From assembly GCF_001888185.1 (NCBI RefSeq), contig NZ_CP016364.1, forward strand, positions 3,472,001 through 3,536,000: DNA of 64,000 nt, given 5' to 3'. Made by a program: the position numbers and the translations under genes. The stretch comes from Phaeobacter porticola (GTDB taxonomy: Bacteria; Pseudomonadota; Alphaproteobacteria; Rhodobacterales; Rhodobacteraceae). Shown here in pieces: positions 24,826 through 32,443 of this stretch. Numbering within the stretch: position 1 is the stretch's first letter; each line of letters opens with the position of its first letter. The notes under the pieces were generated by a model. The model ran no database searches. It was not told the origin of the DNA and saw only the letters and a list, made by a program, of their open reading frames with translations.

Positions 24826-25422
24826 ATGCCCCCAAAGCCCCCTCGCGCCTGGCAACGGATGCTGTCTGGCCGCCGGTTGGATTTACTGGATCCCACACCG
24901 GTGGATGTCGAGATCGAAGACATTGCCCACGGTCTGGCCTTTGTGGCACGCTGGAATGGGCAGACTATTGGGGACTTTGCCTATTCAGTGGCTGAACATT
25001 CACTGTTGGTGGAAAGGATTTATTGCCGTCTCAACCCGAAAACCCCGGTACGCTGGCAGTTGGCAGCTCTCCTGCATGATGCACCGGAATATGTAATTGG
25101 GGATATGATTTCGCCGGTGAAAAACGCCGTTGGCCCTAGCTACGGCGAATTGGATCAGCGTTTGACCGCAGCGATCCATATCCGTTTTGGCCTACCCGCC
25201 ACGTTGCCCAAGACAGAAAAAGCCCAAATCAAGAAAGCGGATCGGATCAGCGCCTGGATGGAGGCAATAGAGATCGCTGGATTTTCGCGCAGCGAGGCAG
25301 ACCGCCTGTTTGGCAAACCGGATCAGACAATATTAACCGGGCTATCGATCCGTCTGCGCCCCCCGGTAGAGGTACGTAAGGATTATGTCGCTCGCCATGC
25401 TCATCTCTTAGCGCAGCTGTAG
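24826..25422 (+). CDS. HD-domain nucleotidase (YfbR-like)
   Basis: HD-domain hydrolases of this type (YfbR and relatives) remove phosphate from deoxynucleoside 5'-monophosphates. The 198-residue product starts MPPKPPRAWQRMLSGRRLDL. It contains the first metal His at residue 58 (SVAEHSLLV), the HD pair His84-Asp85 (ALLHDAPEYVIGD) and a later KADRISAWMEAIEI helix. The substrate is inferred from the family only. It stands alone and is convergent with regA, with a weak GACAGCC/GGCTGTC inverted repeat between them (25441-25479). Confidence 0.82.
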   Translation: MPPKPPRAWQRMLSGRRLDLLDPTPVDVEIEDIAHGLAFVARWNGQTIGDFAYSVAEHSLLVERIYCRLNPKTPVRWQLAALLHDAPEYVIGDMISPVKNAVGPSYGELDQRLTAAIHIRFGLPATLPKTEKAQIKKADRISAWMEAIEIAGFSRSEADRLFGKPDQTILTGLSIRLRPPVEVRKDYVARHAHLLAQL

Positions 25423-25485
25423 GGGCCAACCGAAATCACCGACAGCCGCATCCACCCCCTTTCGGGTAGAGAGGCTGTCTGTAGA

Positions 25486-26040
25486 TTACTTAGGACTGCG
25501 TTTGGCGAGAATGCGTTGCAAGGTGCGACGGTGCATATTGAGACGCCGCGCTGTCTCCGACACATTGCGATCACATAGTTCGTAGACCCGCTGAATATGC
25601 TCCCAGCGCACACGGTCGGCGCTCATCGGGTTTTCTGGAGGCGGCGGCAGCTCTTCCTCGTTGGCGATCAGCGCGTTCATGATATCCGTGGCATCTGCGG
25701 GCTTAGATAGATAGTCTGTCGCACCAATTTTCACTGCTGCTACGGCAGTCGCGATGGCGCCATAGCCTGTCAGAACAACGACCCGGCTGTCAGGCCGACG
25801 TTCACGCAAAATCTCCACCACATCTAGCCCGTTGCCGTCCTCAAGCCGCAGATCCACAACCGCAAAAGCAGGTGGGCGGGCGGTCACAATGGCACTACCA
25901 GCAGCCACTGAGCCGGCAGTTTCAACCTCAAAGCCGCGTTTTTCCATGGCTTTTGCCAAGCGTCGCAGAAAGGGTTCATCGTCATCAACCAGCAAGAGTG
26001 TCTTGTCCGGTCCTATCTCCTGCATAGCAGCTTCGCCCAT
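25486..26040 (-). CDS. regA: Redox response regulator RegA/PrrA/ActR
   Basis: RegA is the DNA-binding partner of the RegB kinase and controls photosynthesis, carbon and nitrogen fixation and respiratory genes according to redox state. The 184-residue product has a receiver domain with the acidic pair in LLLVDDDEPFLRR, the phosphorylation site Asp63 (VVDLRLEDGNGLD) and Lys in YLSKPADATD. A proline stretch (EELPPPPEN) links it to a Fis-like helix-turn-helix (NVSETARRLNMHRRTLQRIL). The DNA-binding part is almost invariant in the family. It lies 82 bp downstream of senC and is read in the same direction. Confidence 0.96.
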   Translation of the reverse strand: MGEAAMQEIGPDKTLLLVDDDEPFLRRLAKAMEKRGFEVETAGSVAAGSAIVTARPPAFAVVDLRLEDGNGLDVVEILRERRPDSRVVVLTGYGAIATAVAAVKIGATDYLSKPADATDIMNALIANEEELPPPPENPMSADRVRWEHIQRVYELCDRNVSETARRLNMHRRTLQRILAKRSPK

Positions 26041-26122
26041 ACTGTCGGTCTCCCCGAATTGTCGTCAGGTCGTGAAGATTGATATTACGTCGTGCCCCGG
26101 AAACGTCAAATCCTCATCCAGT

Positions 26123-26743
26123 TTACAGGTTTTCCACGAAACAGCCGACCTTGTCTGCGATTTGCTCCGGAGTTTCATCTCTGCGGAAGAATTCAACGAA
26201 TCCCACGTCTGGCAGCACCAGATAGGAAAAGGTCGAGTGATCAACAAGATAATAGTCTTCGTCACCGTCTTGCTTCTTGTAATAGGTCTTGTAAGCACGG
26301 CTGGCGGCCTTGACCTGCTCTAGCGACCCGGTCAGCCCGATCATACGTTCATGCAGATTTGCAGCAAAATCGCCCACCACCTCGGGTGTATCGCGTTCCG
26401 GATCGACGGAGATGAACACCGGTGTCACGTCCAGGCCCCGGTCGTCCAGCAGGTCGATTGTCTCAGCATTGCGCGCCACATCAAGGGGGCAGACATCCGG
26501 GCAGAACGTGTAGCCAAAATACACCAGCGACGGTTTGGTAATTACATCCTTGTCGGTGACCGTTTCGCCGTTGGCATTCAGTAATTCAAACGGGCCCCCA
26601 ATGGTGTCAGAACCACCCGCGATCTTGCTACTGCGGCACTGCGAGAACTGATCGTCTCGATCACCGCCGCGCGATGCAAACCAGGCGCCACCCACGAGGG
26701 CAGCAACAAAAACGGCAGCGAGAATGGCATAGAGACGGGTCAT
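26123..26743 (-). CDS. senC: SCO1/SenC-type copper chaperone
   Basis: SenC (PrrC) delivers copper to the CuA or CuB centre of cytochrome oxidase and in some species transmits redox signals to RegB. The 206-residue protein has an N-terminal membrane anchor (about 5-23) and a thioredoxin fold with the copper-binding Cys81 and Cys85 (YTFCPDVCPLDVA) and His169 (VDHSTFSYLVLP), all three ligands intact. It lies between regA and the divergent regB, the classic arrangement in Rhodobacteraceae. Confidence 0.94.
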   Translation of the reverse strand: MTRLYAILAAVFVAALVGGAWFASRGGDRDDQFSQCRSSKIAGGSDTIGGPFELLNANGETVTDKDVITKPSLVYFGYTFCPDVCPLDVARNAETIDLLDDRGLDVTPVFISVDPERDTPEVVGDFAANLHERMIGLTGSLEQVKAASRAYKTYYKKQDGDEDYYLVDHSTFSYLVLPDVGFVEFFRRDETPEQIADKVGCFVENL

Positions 26744-27122
26744 GAGATCACACTTTGCGCTAGAAAGGGTTGGTCAGCAGTTTGCGCCAGACCTACCAAG
26801 AATTTCAGCTGATGCAACGGGCGGCACGGGCTGCCTGCCACACGTCATCCCGGAATAATCCTAGTGATCCTGCGCGGTGTTTGACCTATCCCAGCACATA
26901 GCCCAATGACCAGACGGACAAATCAGCGCAGCAGCAGTTGATACAATGACGCCATGACGCAACCCTACGCGGGGCCTTCGGCGCTGATCAATTGTCTGTG
27001 TTCGCCATCAGTGCAAGGATAGCGCACCCTTTGGGTTTTGGCTTGTTTGGGACCTGGCCCTGTGTCAGCCATCCTGCAATCGGCCCAACGGCGGCCCCAG
27101 CCCCTTCGCTACGGAGAGCGAT
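26744..27122. other. Divergent control region senC-regA / regB
   Basis: About 380 bases separate the start codons of senC and regB. I find no credible gene in it. Both promoters must lie here, but I cannot assign clear -35/-10 pairs or RegA sites by eye. regB has a good ribosome-binding site (GGAGAG) just before 27123. Confidence 0.5.
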
Positions 27123-28520
27123 ATGAGCGCAACAAACATAGATCTGCTCAGCGGTCAGGAGCGCAGCCACTGGATCCGGCTGCGCACGCTGATCCTTCTG
27201 CGTTGGGTTGCTATTGTCGGCCAGATTTCGGCCATCACCGTGGCGCAGCAGCTCTATAACCTGCAGCTAGAACTGGTACTGTGCTATATTGCGATTGGCG
27301 TTTCGGTGCTGGGTAACCTGATTGCCATTATCCTGTTTCCCCAGAATAAGCGTCTGTCAGAATTCGAGAATTTTTTGATGGTTCTCTTCGATCTCTTGCA
27401 GCTGAACTTTCTGCTCTACCTGACTGGCGGATTGAACAACCCCTTTGCATTGCTGGTGCTAGGGCCGGTGACCATCTCCGCCTCAATGATGCGACTGCGA
27501 TCCACGCTGATCATTGGCGCAACGGCGATTATCCTTGTGACATTGCTTGCCGAGTTTCACCTACCCCTGCGCACACCGCAAGGTTTTGTGCTGCGGGTGC
27601 CGGACATCTTTGTGTTCGGCAATTGGACCGCTATCGTGATTGCGGTGTTGTTCATCGGCGCCTACTCCTATCGCATCAGCGCCGAGATCCGGTCGATGTC
27701 TGATGCGCTGGCCGCAACCCAGATGGCCCTGTCGCGCGAACAAAAGTTGACCGATCTTGGCGGTGTGGTGGCTGCCGCGGCGCATGAGCTGGGCACACCA
27801 TTGGCCACAATCAAACTGGCCAGTGCAGAGCTGATAGATGAACTGGATGACAGAGCCGATCTGCGAGAAGACGCCGTTCTGATCCGTGAACAGGCCGACC
27901 GATGCCGTGATATCCTGCGCAGCATGGGGCGCGCCGGAAAGGACGATCTACATCTGCGGCAAGCCCCTCTATCCACCGTGATAAACGAAGCAGCCGAGCC
28001 GCATATGTACCGCGGCAAGACCGTCATCTTTGAAGAAGCCCCGGAAAGCGATGGCAACCCGCAGCACCCCACCATCCTGCGTCAGCCAGAAATCATCCAC
28101 GGTCTGCGCAACTTGGTCCAGAATGCGGTGGACTTTGCCCGTACAACCGTCTGGATCGACGCCAGTTGGAGTGACGAAACCATCACCTTACGCATCAGTG
28201 ACAATGGGCGGGGTTATCCCTCACATTTGCTCGGCCGGATCGGAGACCCCTTTATGCGTCGTCGGCGCAGCGACAGCGATCGGCGTCAGCGGCCCGAATA
28301 CGAAGGCATGGGGCTAGGCCTATTCATAGCAAAGACATTGCTGGAACGCAGCGGTGCACAGCTGACATTCGCCAATGGCTCCGATCCCAACCAAACGCTG
28401 TCTCGTGATCCTGCGCGTCGAGGTGCCTTGGTGCAAGTCACCTGGCCGCGTAGCAAGATTGACGCTCTTACGGGGGAAAATGCCGTTCCAATCGGAGAAA
28501 ATAAACGTATAGAAATTTAA
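27123..28520 (+). CDS. regB: Redox sensor histidine kinase RegB/PrrB/ActS
   Basis: RegB senses the quinone pool and the redox state and phosphorylates RegA. The 465-residue protein has six membrane helices in its first 185 residues or so. The quinone-binding motif GGLNNPF is at 102-108. The phosphorylated His221 lies in AAAHELGTPLATIK, and the redox-active Cys261 in QADRCRDILRSMGRAGKDDL. N, G1 and G2 boxes (LVQNAVDFA, ISDNGRGYP, GMGLGLFIAKTLLE) follow. All known sensing residues are kept, so it should be a working sensor. It is divergent from senC-regA. Confidence 0.96.
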   Translation: MSATNIDLLSGQERSHWIRLRTLILLRWVAIVGQISAITVAQQLYNLQLELVLCYIAIGVSVLGNLIAIILFPQNKRLSEFENFLMVLFDLLQLNFLLYLTGGLNNPFALLVLGPVTISASMMRLRSTLIIGATAIILVTLLAEFHLPLRTPQGFVLRVPDIFVFGNWTAIVIAVLFIGAYSYRISAEIRSMSDALAATQMALSREQKLTDLGGVVAAAAHELGTPLATIKLASAELIDELDDRADLREDAVLIREQADRCRDILRSMGRAGKDDLHLRQAPLSTVINEAAEPHMYRGKTVIFEEAPESDGNPQHPTILRQPEIIHGLRNLVQNAVDFARTTVWIDASWSDETITLRISDNGRGYPSHLLGRIGDPFMRRRRSDSDRRQRPEYEGMGLGLFIAKTLLERSGAQLTFANGSDPNQTLSRDPARRGALVQVTWPRSKIDALTGENAVPIGENKRIEI

Positions 28521-28542
28521 CTATTCACTTTTAGGCAACCAA

Positions 28543-28557
28543 TTAAACTTCATTTAA
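28543..28557 (+). promoter_or_regulatory. CtrA box upstream of divL
   Basis: TTAAACTTCATTTAA is a perfect TTAA-N7-TTAA match. It lies in the short gap after regB, 46 bp before the ATG chosen for divL. Because DivL acts in the CtrA phosphorelay, this suggests feedback. Confidence 0.65.
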
Positions 28558-28603
28558 CCATTATCGGGAAACATCAGTCGGGAGAGTGAAACACTTGTGG
28601 GTA

Positions 28604-30163
28604 ATGAACATCATGCAGCAGATCCTATCTACTGATTGGCTTGTATTGGCGACGCTTTGTGTGGCGACAGCAGCGGCCGCTGTTTGGTGGCTTTCTCCCA
28701 ACCCCAAACCCAAAGGGTTCGAGCAGGACCTACTTCAAGGCGACGGGCGCTCGGACGCGGTGTTTCTGTTTGACGACACCACACTGATCGGCTGGTCGTC
28801 AGGCGCGCGTCGCTTCATTGGTGAACAGGCTGAGAATTTCAGCTGGGCGAACCTACGTGAACAATTGGCCCGCAGCTATCCGGGTCTGCCACAATCCCCA
28901 GGCTTCCTGAAAGACGTGGGTCCACTGGTCCTGTCCGGCACCGCAAATGCCGAAAGCCGCGAGGCGCTTTGCGAGTGGATCGACGGTGTGACCCGCGTGC
29001 AGTTGCGCAGCACCACATCCGAGGAACAGAACCACAGCATCGATCAGGAGCTGACCACATTGCGTTCCGCCGTGCATCAGGCGCCATACCCGGTCTGGCT
29101 GCAGTCGGATGGTGGTGCCGTGACATGGTCCAATCTGGCCTATGATGACCTTAGCCAGAAGATCCGCGGTCGAAATGTGGATTTTGCCGAACCTCTGTTC
29201 ACTGATCTGGACGACCCAATGGCCAGCGGCAAGCCGGAGCGAATTGCGATTCCTCTACCCGAGAGCAAAAAGAAGCTGTGGTACAATATCTCCACCACCG
29301 AGACTGAGGCCGGATGGCTGTGTCACGCCGTGGATGTAAATGCGGTCGTTGACGCCGAAATCGCCCAGCGCAATTTCGTACAGACCCTGGCCAAAACCTT
29401 TGCTCAGCTATCCATTGGGCTGGCCATTTTCGATCGCAACCGTCAGCTGGTGCTGTTTAACCCAGTGCTCATCGACCTAACTGCCCTGCCCGCGAATTTT
29501 CTTAGTTCGCGCCCCAATCTCCTTACGTTTTTTGACCGGCTGCGTGACCAACGGATGATGCCGGAACCCAAGAATTATTCAAGCTGGCGCCACCAGATGG
29601 CCGATCTGCTAGAGGCGGCTGCCGAAGGCCGCTATCAGGAAACATGGTCGCTGCCGTCGGGTTCAGTCTACTCGGTGTCTGGCCGACCGCACCCAGATGG
29701 CGCAATTGCCTTCTTATTCGAGGACATCACCGCCGAAATCACGCTGACCCGCCAATTCCGCTCTGAACTGGAAATGGGCCAGTCGATCATGGACCAAATG
29801 GACGAGGCAATTGCGGTCTTTGCCAATGATGGCACGATGACATTTTCCAACGCGGCCTATCACGATCTCTGGCAGATGGATCCCGACGGCAGCTTTGCCA
29901 AAATCACCATCATGGACTCCAGCCGTATCTGGCAAGACCTGTGCGCTGCGACCCCTGCCTGGGGCGAGATCCGCGATTTTGTGGCAGGCAGCGACAGCCG
30001 AGCCCCCTGGTGGGCCAATGTTCAGCTGCGCAACGGCACGCCATTGGTCTGCAAGGTCAGCGCCATCCAGAACGGAGCCACCATGGTGAGCTTCCGGGCG
30101 CCGGATCCTGATCCTGCGCCCGTCGAACAGCAGCGCTTTGCCATCAAAAATCAGGAAAAATAA
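28604..30163 (+). CDS. divL: DivL-like PAS-domain protein without a kinase domain
   Basis: The 519-residue product has one membrane helix at about 11-30 and then several PAS-type segments (for example LAIFDRNRQLVLFNPVLIDL and AIAVFANDGTMTFSNAAYHD). It ends after the last PAS domain, with no HisKA or HATPase part. This fits the short DivL described in Rhodobacter, which affects CtrA phosphorylation. The following tsaE-amgK-murU-addBA order supports the assignment. The start is uncertain: TTG 28595 has a better-spaced GGAGAG, and GTG 28586 is open too. A perfect CtrA box lies upstream and a strong terminator follows. Confidence 0.72.
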   Translation: MNIMQQILSTDWLVLATLCVATAAAAVWWLSPNPKPKGFEQDLLQGDGRSDAVFLFDDTTLIGWSSGARRFIGEQAENFSWANLREQLARSYPGLPQSPGFLKDVGPLVLSGTANAESREALCEWIDGVTRVQLRSTTSEEQNHSIDQELTTLRSAVHQAPYPVWLQSDGGAVTWSNLAYDDLSQKIRGRNVDFAEPLFTDLDDPMASGKPERIAIPLPESKKKLWYNISTTETEAGWLCHAVDVNAVVDAEIAQRNFVQTLAKTFAQLSIGLAIFDRNRQLVLFNPVLIDLTALPANFLSSRPNLLTFFDRLRDQRMMPEPKNYSSWRHQMADLLEAAAEGRYQETWSLPSGSVYSVSGRPHPDGAIAFLFEDITAEITLTRQFRSELEMGQSIMDQMDEAIAVFANDGTMTFSNAAYHDLWQMDPDGSFAKITIMDSSRIWQDLCAATPAWGEIRDFVAGSDSRAPWWANVQLRNGTPLVCKVSAIQNGATMVSFRAPDPDPAPVEQQRFAIKNQEK

Positions 30164-30199
30164 CCTCACCCAAACCTCCCCAAGCAGTTTGGTTTCGCA

Positions 30200-30230
30200 G
30201 AGAAAGCCCGGTTAACAGCCGGGCTTTCTC
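30200..30230 (+). terminator. Strong hairpin terminator after divL
   Basis: GAGAAAGCCCGG (30200-30211) and CCGGGCTTTCTC (30219-30230) form a perfect 12-bp stem with loop TTAACAG, 37 bp after the divL stop. The trailing T run is within the stem. It separates divL from the tsaE operon. Confidence 0.75.
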
Positions 30231-30273
30231 GATCCGACTTGCAGCGCCGCGCACAGGGCGGCATTGTCGCCAC

Positions 30274-30750
30274 ATGACAGCCCAGACGATCCAAATCGAC
30301 CTCCCCTCGCCCGACGCCACCGCAAAGCTGGCAAACCGAATTGGCATGTTCCTCACGCCCGGTGACTGTCTACTGCTCGACGGTATCATCGGCGCAGGTA
30401 AAACCCATTTTGCCCGCAGCCTGATACAATCGCAGATGGCCATCCACGAAGATGTCCCCTCCCCCACGTTCACGCTTGTCCAGACCTATGATCTACCCAG
30501 GTCCGAGCTTTGGCACGCCGATCTTTATCGCCTGTCCTCGCTAGACGAGATCGAGGAGCTGGGACTGGTTTCTGCCTTTGAGACGGCCGTTTGCCTGATC
30601 GAATGGCCCGACAGGCTGGCCGAACTGACACCCGCGTCAGCGCTGCGCATCTCGCTTGCACTGGATCACGTGAACCACGATGGGCGTATTGCAACACTGC
30701 GCTGGACCGATCCGCGCTGGGACCCTCTGATGAAGCAGATTTTAACATGA
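30274..30750 (+). CDS. tsaE: tRNA threonylcarbamoyladenosine biosynthesis ATPase TsaE
   Basis: TsaE is the small ATPase that works with TsaB and TsaD to make the t6A modification of tRNA. The 158-residue protein has the P-loop GIIGAGKT at residues 37-44, the VPSPTFTLVQTYDL segment and the HADLYRL motif with the downstream LIEWPDRL, all typical. It starts 44 bp after the terminator of divL and overlaps the next gene by 4 bp. It is the first of five overlapping genes to addA. Confidence 0.94.
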   Translation: MTAQTIQIDLPSPDATAKLANRIGMFLTPGDCLLLDGIIGAGKTHFARSLIQSQMAIHEDVPSPTFTLVQTYDLPRSELWHADLYRLSSLDEIEELGLVSAFETAVCLIEWPDRLAELTPASALRISLALDHVNHDGRIATLRWTDPRWDPLMKQILT

Positions 30751-31745
30751 CCGACCGAGAACAGCTGATCACTTCTTTTCTGACCAATACGCCATGGCGT
30801 GACTGGTCGCGAACACCGCTTGCTGGCGATGCCTCGAACCGCCGGTATGAAAGGTTACACAGCGACGACGGTAGGGCGGTGGTCTTGATGGACGCCCCAC
30901 CAGACCAGGGTGAAGATGTCGCGCCATTTGTACAGATCGCCGCCTACCTGCGGAAACAAGGCTTGAGCGCCCCTGAAGTCCTGGCCGAGGACCACGACCA
31001 TGGGTTCCTGATGATCGAAGATCTTGGAGATGCACTTTTTACACGTGTTATGGCCAAAAACCCAAAGCAGGAGCAGTCGCTATATGAGGCGGCAACCGAT
31101 GTACTGATCACCTTGCACAATGCGCCGATGCCTGAGCTTGAACCCCTTGGCCCACGCCTGATGGCCGAACTGTCTGGGTTGGTGTTTGAAAAATACCGGG
31201 ATGTCATCCAAAATGACCAATCACCAGACCATTTAGCCCGCTTTACCGACCAGTTTGAGGACATCCTGCGGGGCACAACCAAGGGCGATGTCGTACTGGT
31301 GCAGCGAGATTATCACGCTGAAAACCTGATATGGTTGCCAGAACGTGAAGGCATTGCGCGCGTTGGCCTACTGGACTTTCAGGCGGCCCGCGCCGGTCAC
31401 CGCGCCTATGATCTGGTTTCAATGCTACAAGATGCCCGCCGCGATGTGCCCGCGGCCATCGAAATGCAGATGATCGACCGCTATATCGCGGCGACCGGTG
31501 TGAATGACAGCAGTTTCCGCGCTGCCTATGCCGTGCTGGGGGTACAACGAAACCTCCGTATATTGGGCGTATTTGCCCGGCTTAGTTGTGACTATGGCAA
31601 GCCACAGTACGTCGATTTGATTCCCCGTGTCTGGGATCACTTCCGGCGCGGGTTGGATCATCCTGCGATGGCACCACTGGCCGAATTCCTGCATCAGGAA
31701 ATCCAAGCACCAACACCCGATGTTCTGGACAGGTTGCGCGGCTAA
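30747..31745 (+). CDS. amgK: N-acetylmuramate/N-acetylglucosamine kinase AmgK
   Basis: AmgK phosphorylates the anomeric OH of MurNAc or GlcNAc in a cell-wall recycling route that bypasses de novo UDP-MurNAc synthesis. ATG 30747 overlaps the tsaE stop (ATGA). A longer in-frame reading from 30591 would run deep inside tsaE. The 332-residue protein has the phosphotransferase fold with LVQRDYHAENLIWL (catalytic Asp and Asn) and LLDFQAARAGHRAYDLVS (metal Asp). The name is supported by the adjoining murU, with which it overlaps by one base. Confidence 0.85.
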   Translation: MTDREQLITSFLTNTPWRDWSRTPLAGDASNRRYERLHSDDGRAVVLMDAPPDQGEDVAPFVQIAAYLRKQGLSAPEVLAEDHDHGFLMIEDLGDALFTRVMAKNPKQEQSLYEAATDVLITLHNAPMPELEPLGPRLMAELSGLVFEKYRDVIQNDQSPDHLARFTDQFEDILRGTTKGDVVLVQRDYHAENLIWLPEREGIARVGLLDFQAARAGHRAYDLVSMLQDARRDVPAAIEMQMIDRYIAATGVNDSSFRAAYAVLGVQRNLRILGVFARLSCDYGKPQYVDLIPRVWDHFRRGLDHPAMAPLAEFLHQEIQAPTPDVLDRLRG

Positions 31746-32443
31746 TGGCGAGTGATGGCTTTCCCGTCATGATCTTTGCTGCCGGGTTCGGCACCAGGAT
31801 GCGGCATCTAACCCAGACACAGCCCAAGCCAATGATCCCGGTATCTGGCCGCCCCTTGATCGACCGCGCGCTAGATATGGCACGTGCGGTCGATCCAAGC
31901 CGCATTGTGATCAACACCCACTACAAGGCGGAGGTTTTGGCGCAATACCTTGCAGATACCAATGTTCAACTCAGTCATGAGGCGCCCGACATCCTCGACA
32001 CCGGTGGTGGTTTGCGACAAGCACTGCCGTTGCTTGGCACTGATGCAGGCCCGGTGTTTACCATGAATCCCGATGTCGTCTGGGCCGGGCCCAATCCGCT
32101 GTCGCTGCTGATGCGCGCGTGGGATCCGGACCGCATGGATGCGCTCTTGGCTTGCATACCGATAGGACGCACCATCGGGCGTAGCGGTGGCGGTGATTTT
32201 CATACCGATGCCTTTGGGCGAATTGGGCGCGGTGGGGATCTGGTCTATGGCGGTGTGCAGCTCTTGCGTACCGATAGGCTTGCCACCGTTGCCGAGCCGG
32301 TGTTCTCTCTCAATCTGCTTTGGGATCAAATGGCACAGAACCAACGCCTCTTTGCACTGGAGTATCACGGCCATTGGTGCGATGTCGGCACCCCCGAAGG
32401 GATCCCCCTAGCCGAGGAACTGATAGCACGACATGAGATTTGA
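31745..32443 (+). CDS. murU: N-acetylmuramate-1-phosphate uridylyltransferase MurU
   Basis: MurU joins MurNAc-1-phosphate to UMP to give UDP-MurNAc, the step after AmgK. The 232-residue product shows the nucleotidyltransferase signature AAGFGTRMRHLTQTQPKPMI (residues 12-31), a product-site sequence HEAPDILDTGGGLRQAL and VFTMNPDVVW. Its start shares a base with the amgK stop (TAATG), and its end overlaps addB by 11 bp. A generic sugar nucleotidyltransferase is the alternative, but the pairing makes MurU the better call. Confidence 0.86.
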   Translation: MASDGFPVMIFAAGFGTRMRHLTQTQPKPMIPVSGRPLIDRALDMARAVDPSRIVINTHYKAEVLAQYLADTNVQLSHEAPDILDTGGGLRQALPLLGTDAGPVFTMNPDVVWAGPNPLSLLMRAWDPDRMDALLACIPIGRTIGRSGGGDFHTDAFGRIGRGGDLVYGGVQLLRTDRLATVAEPVFSLNLLWDQMAQNQRLFALEYHGHWCDVGTPEGIPLAEELIARHEI

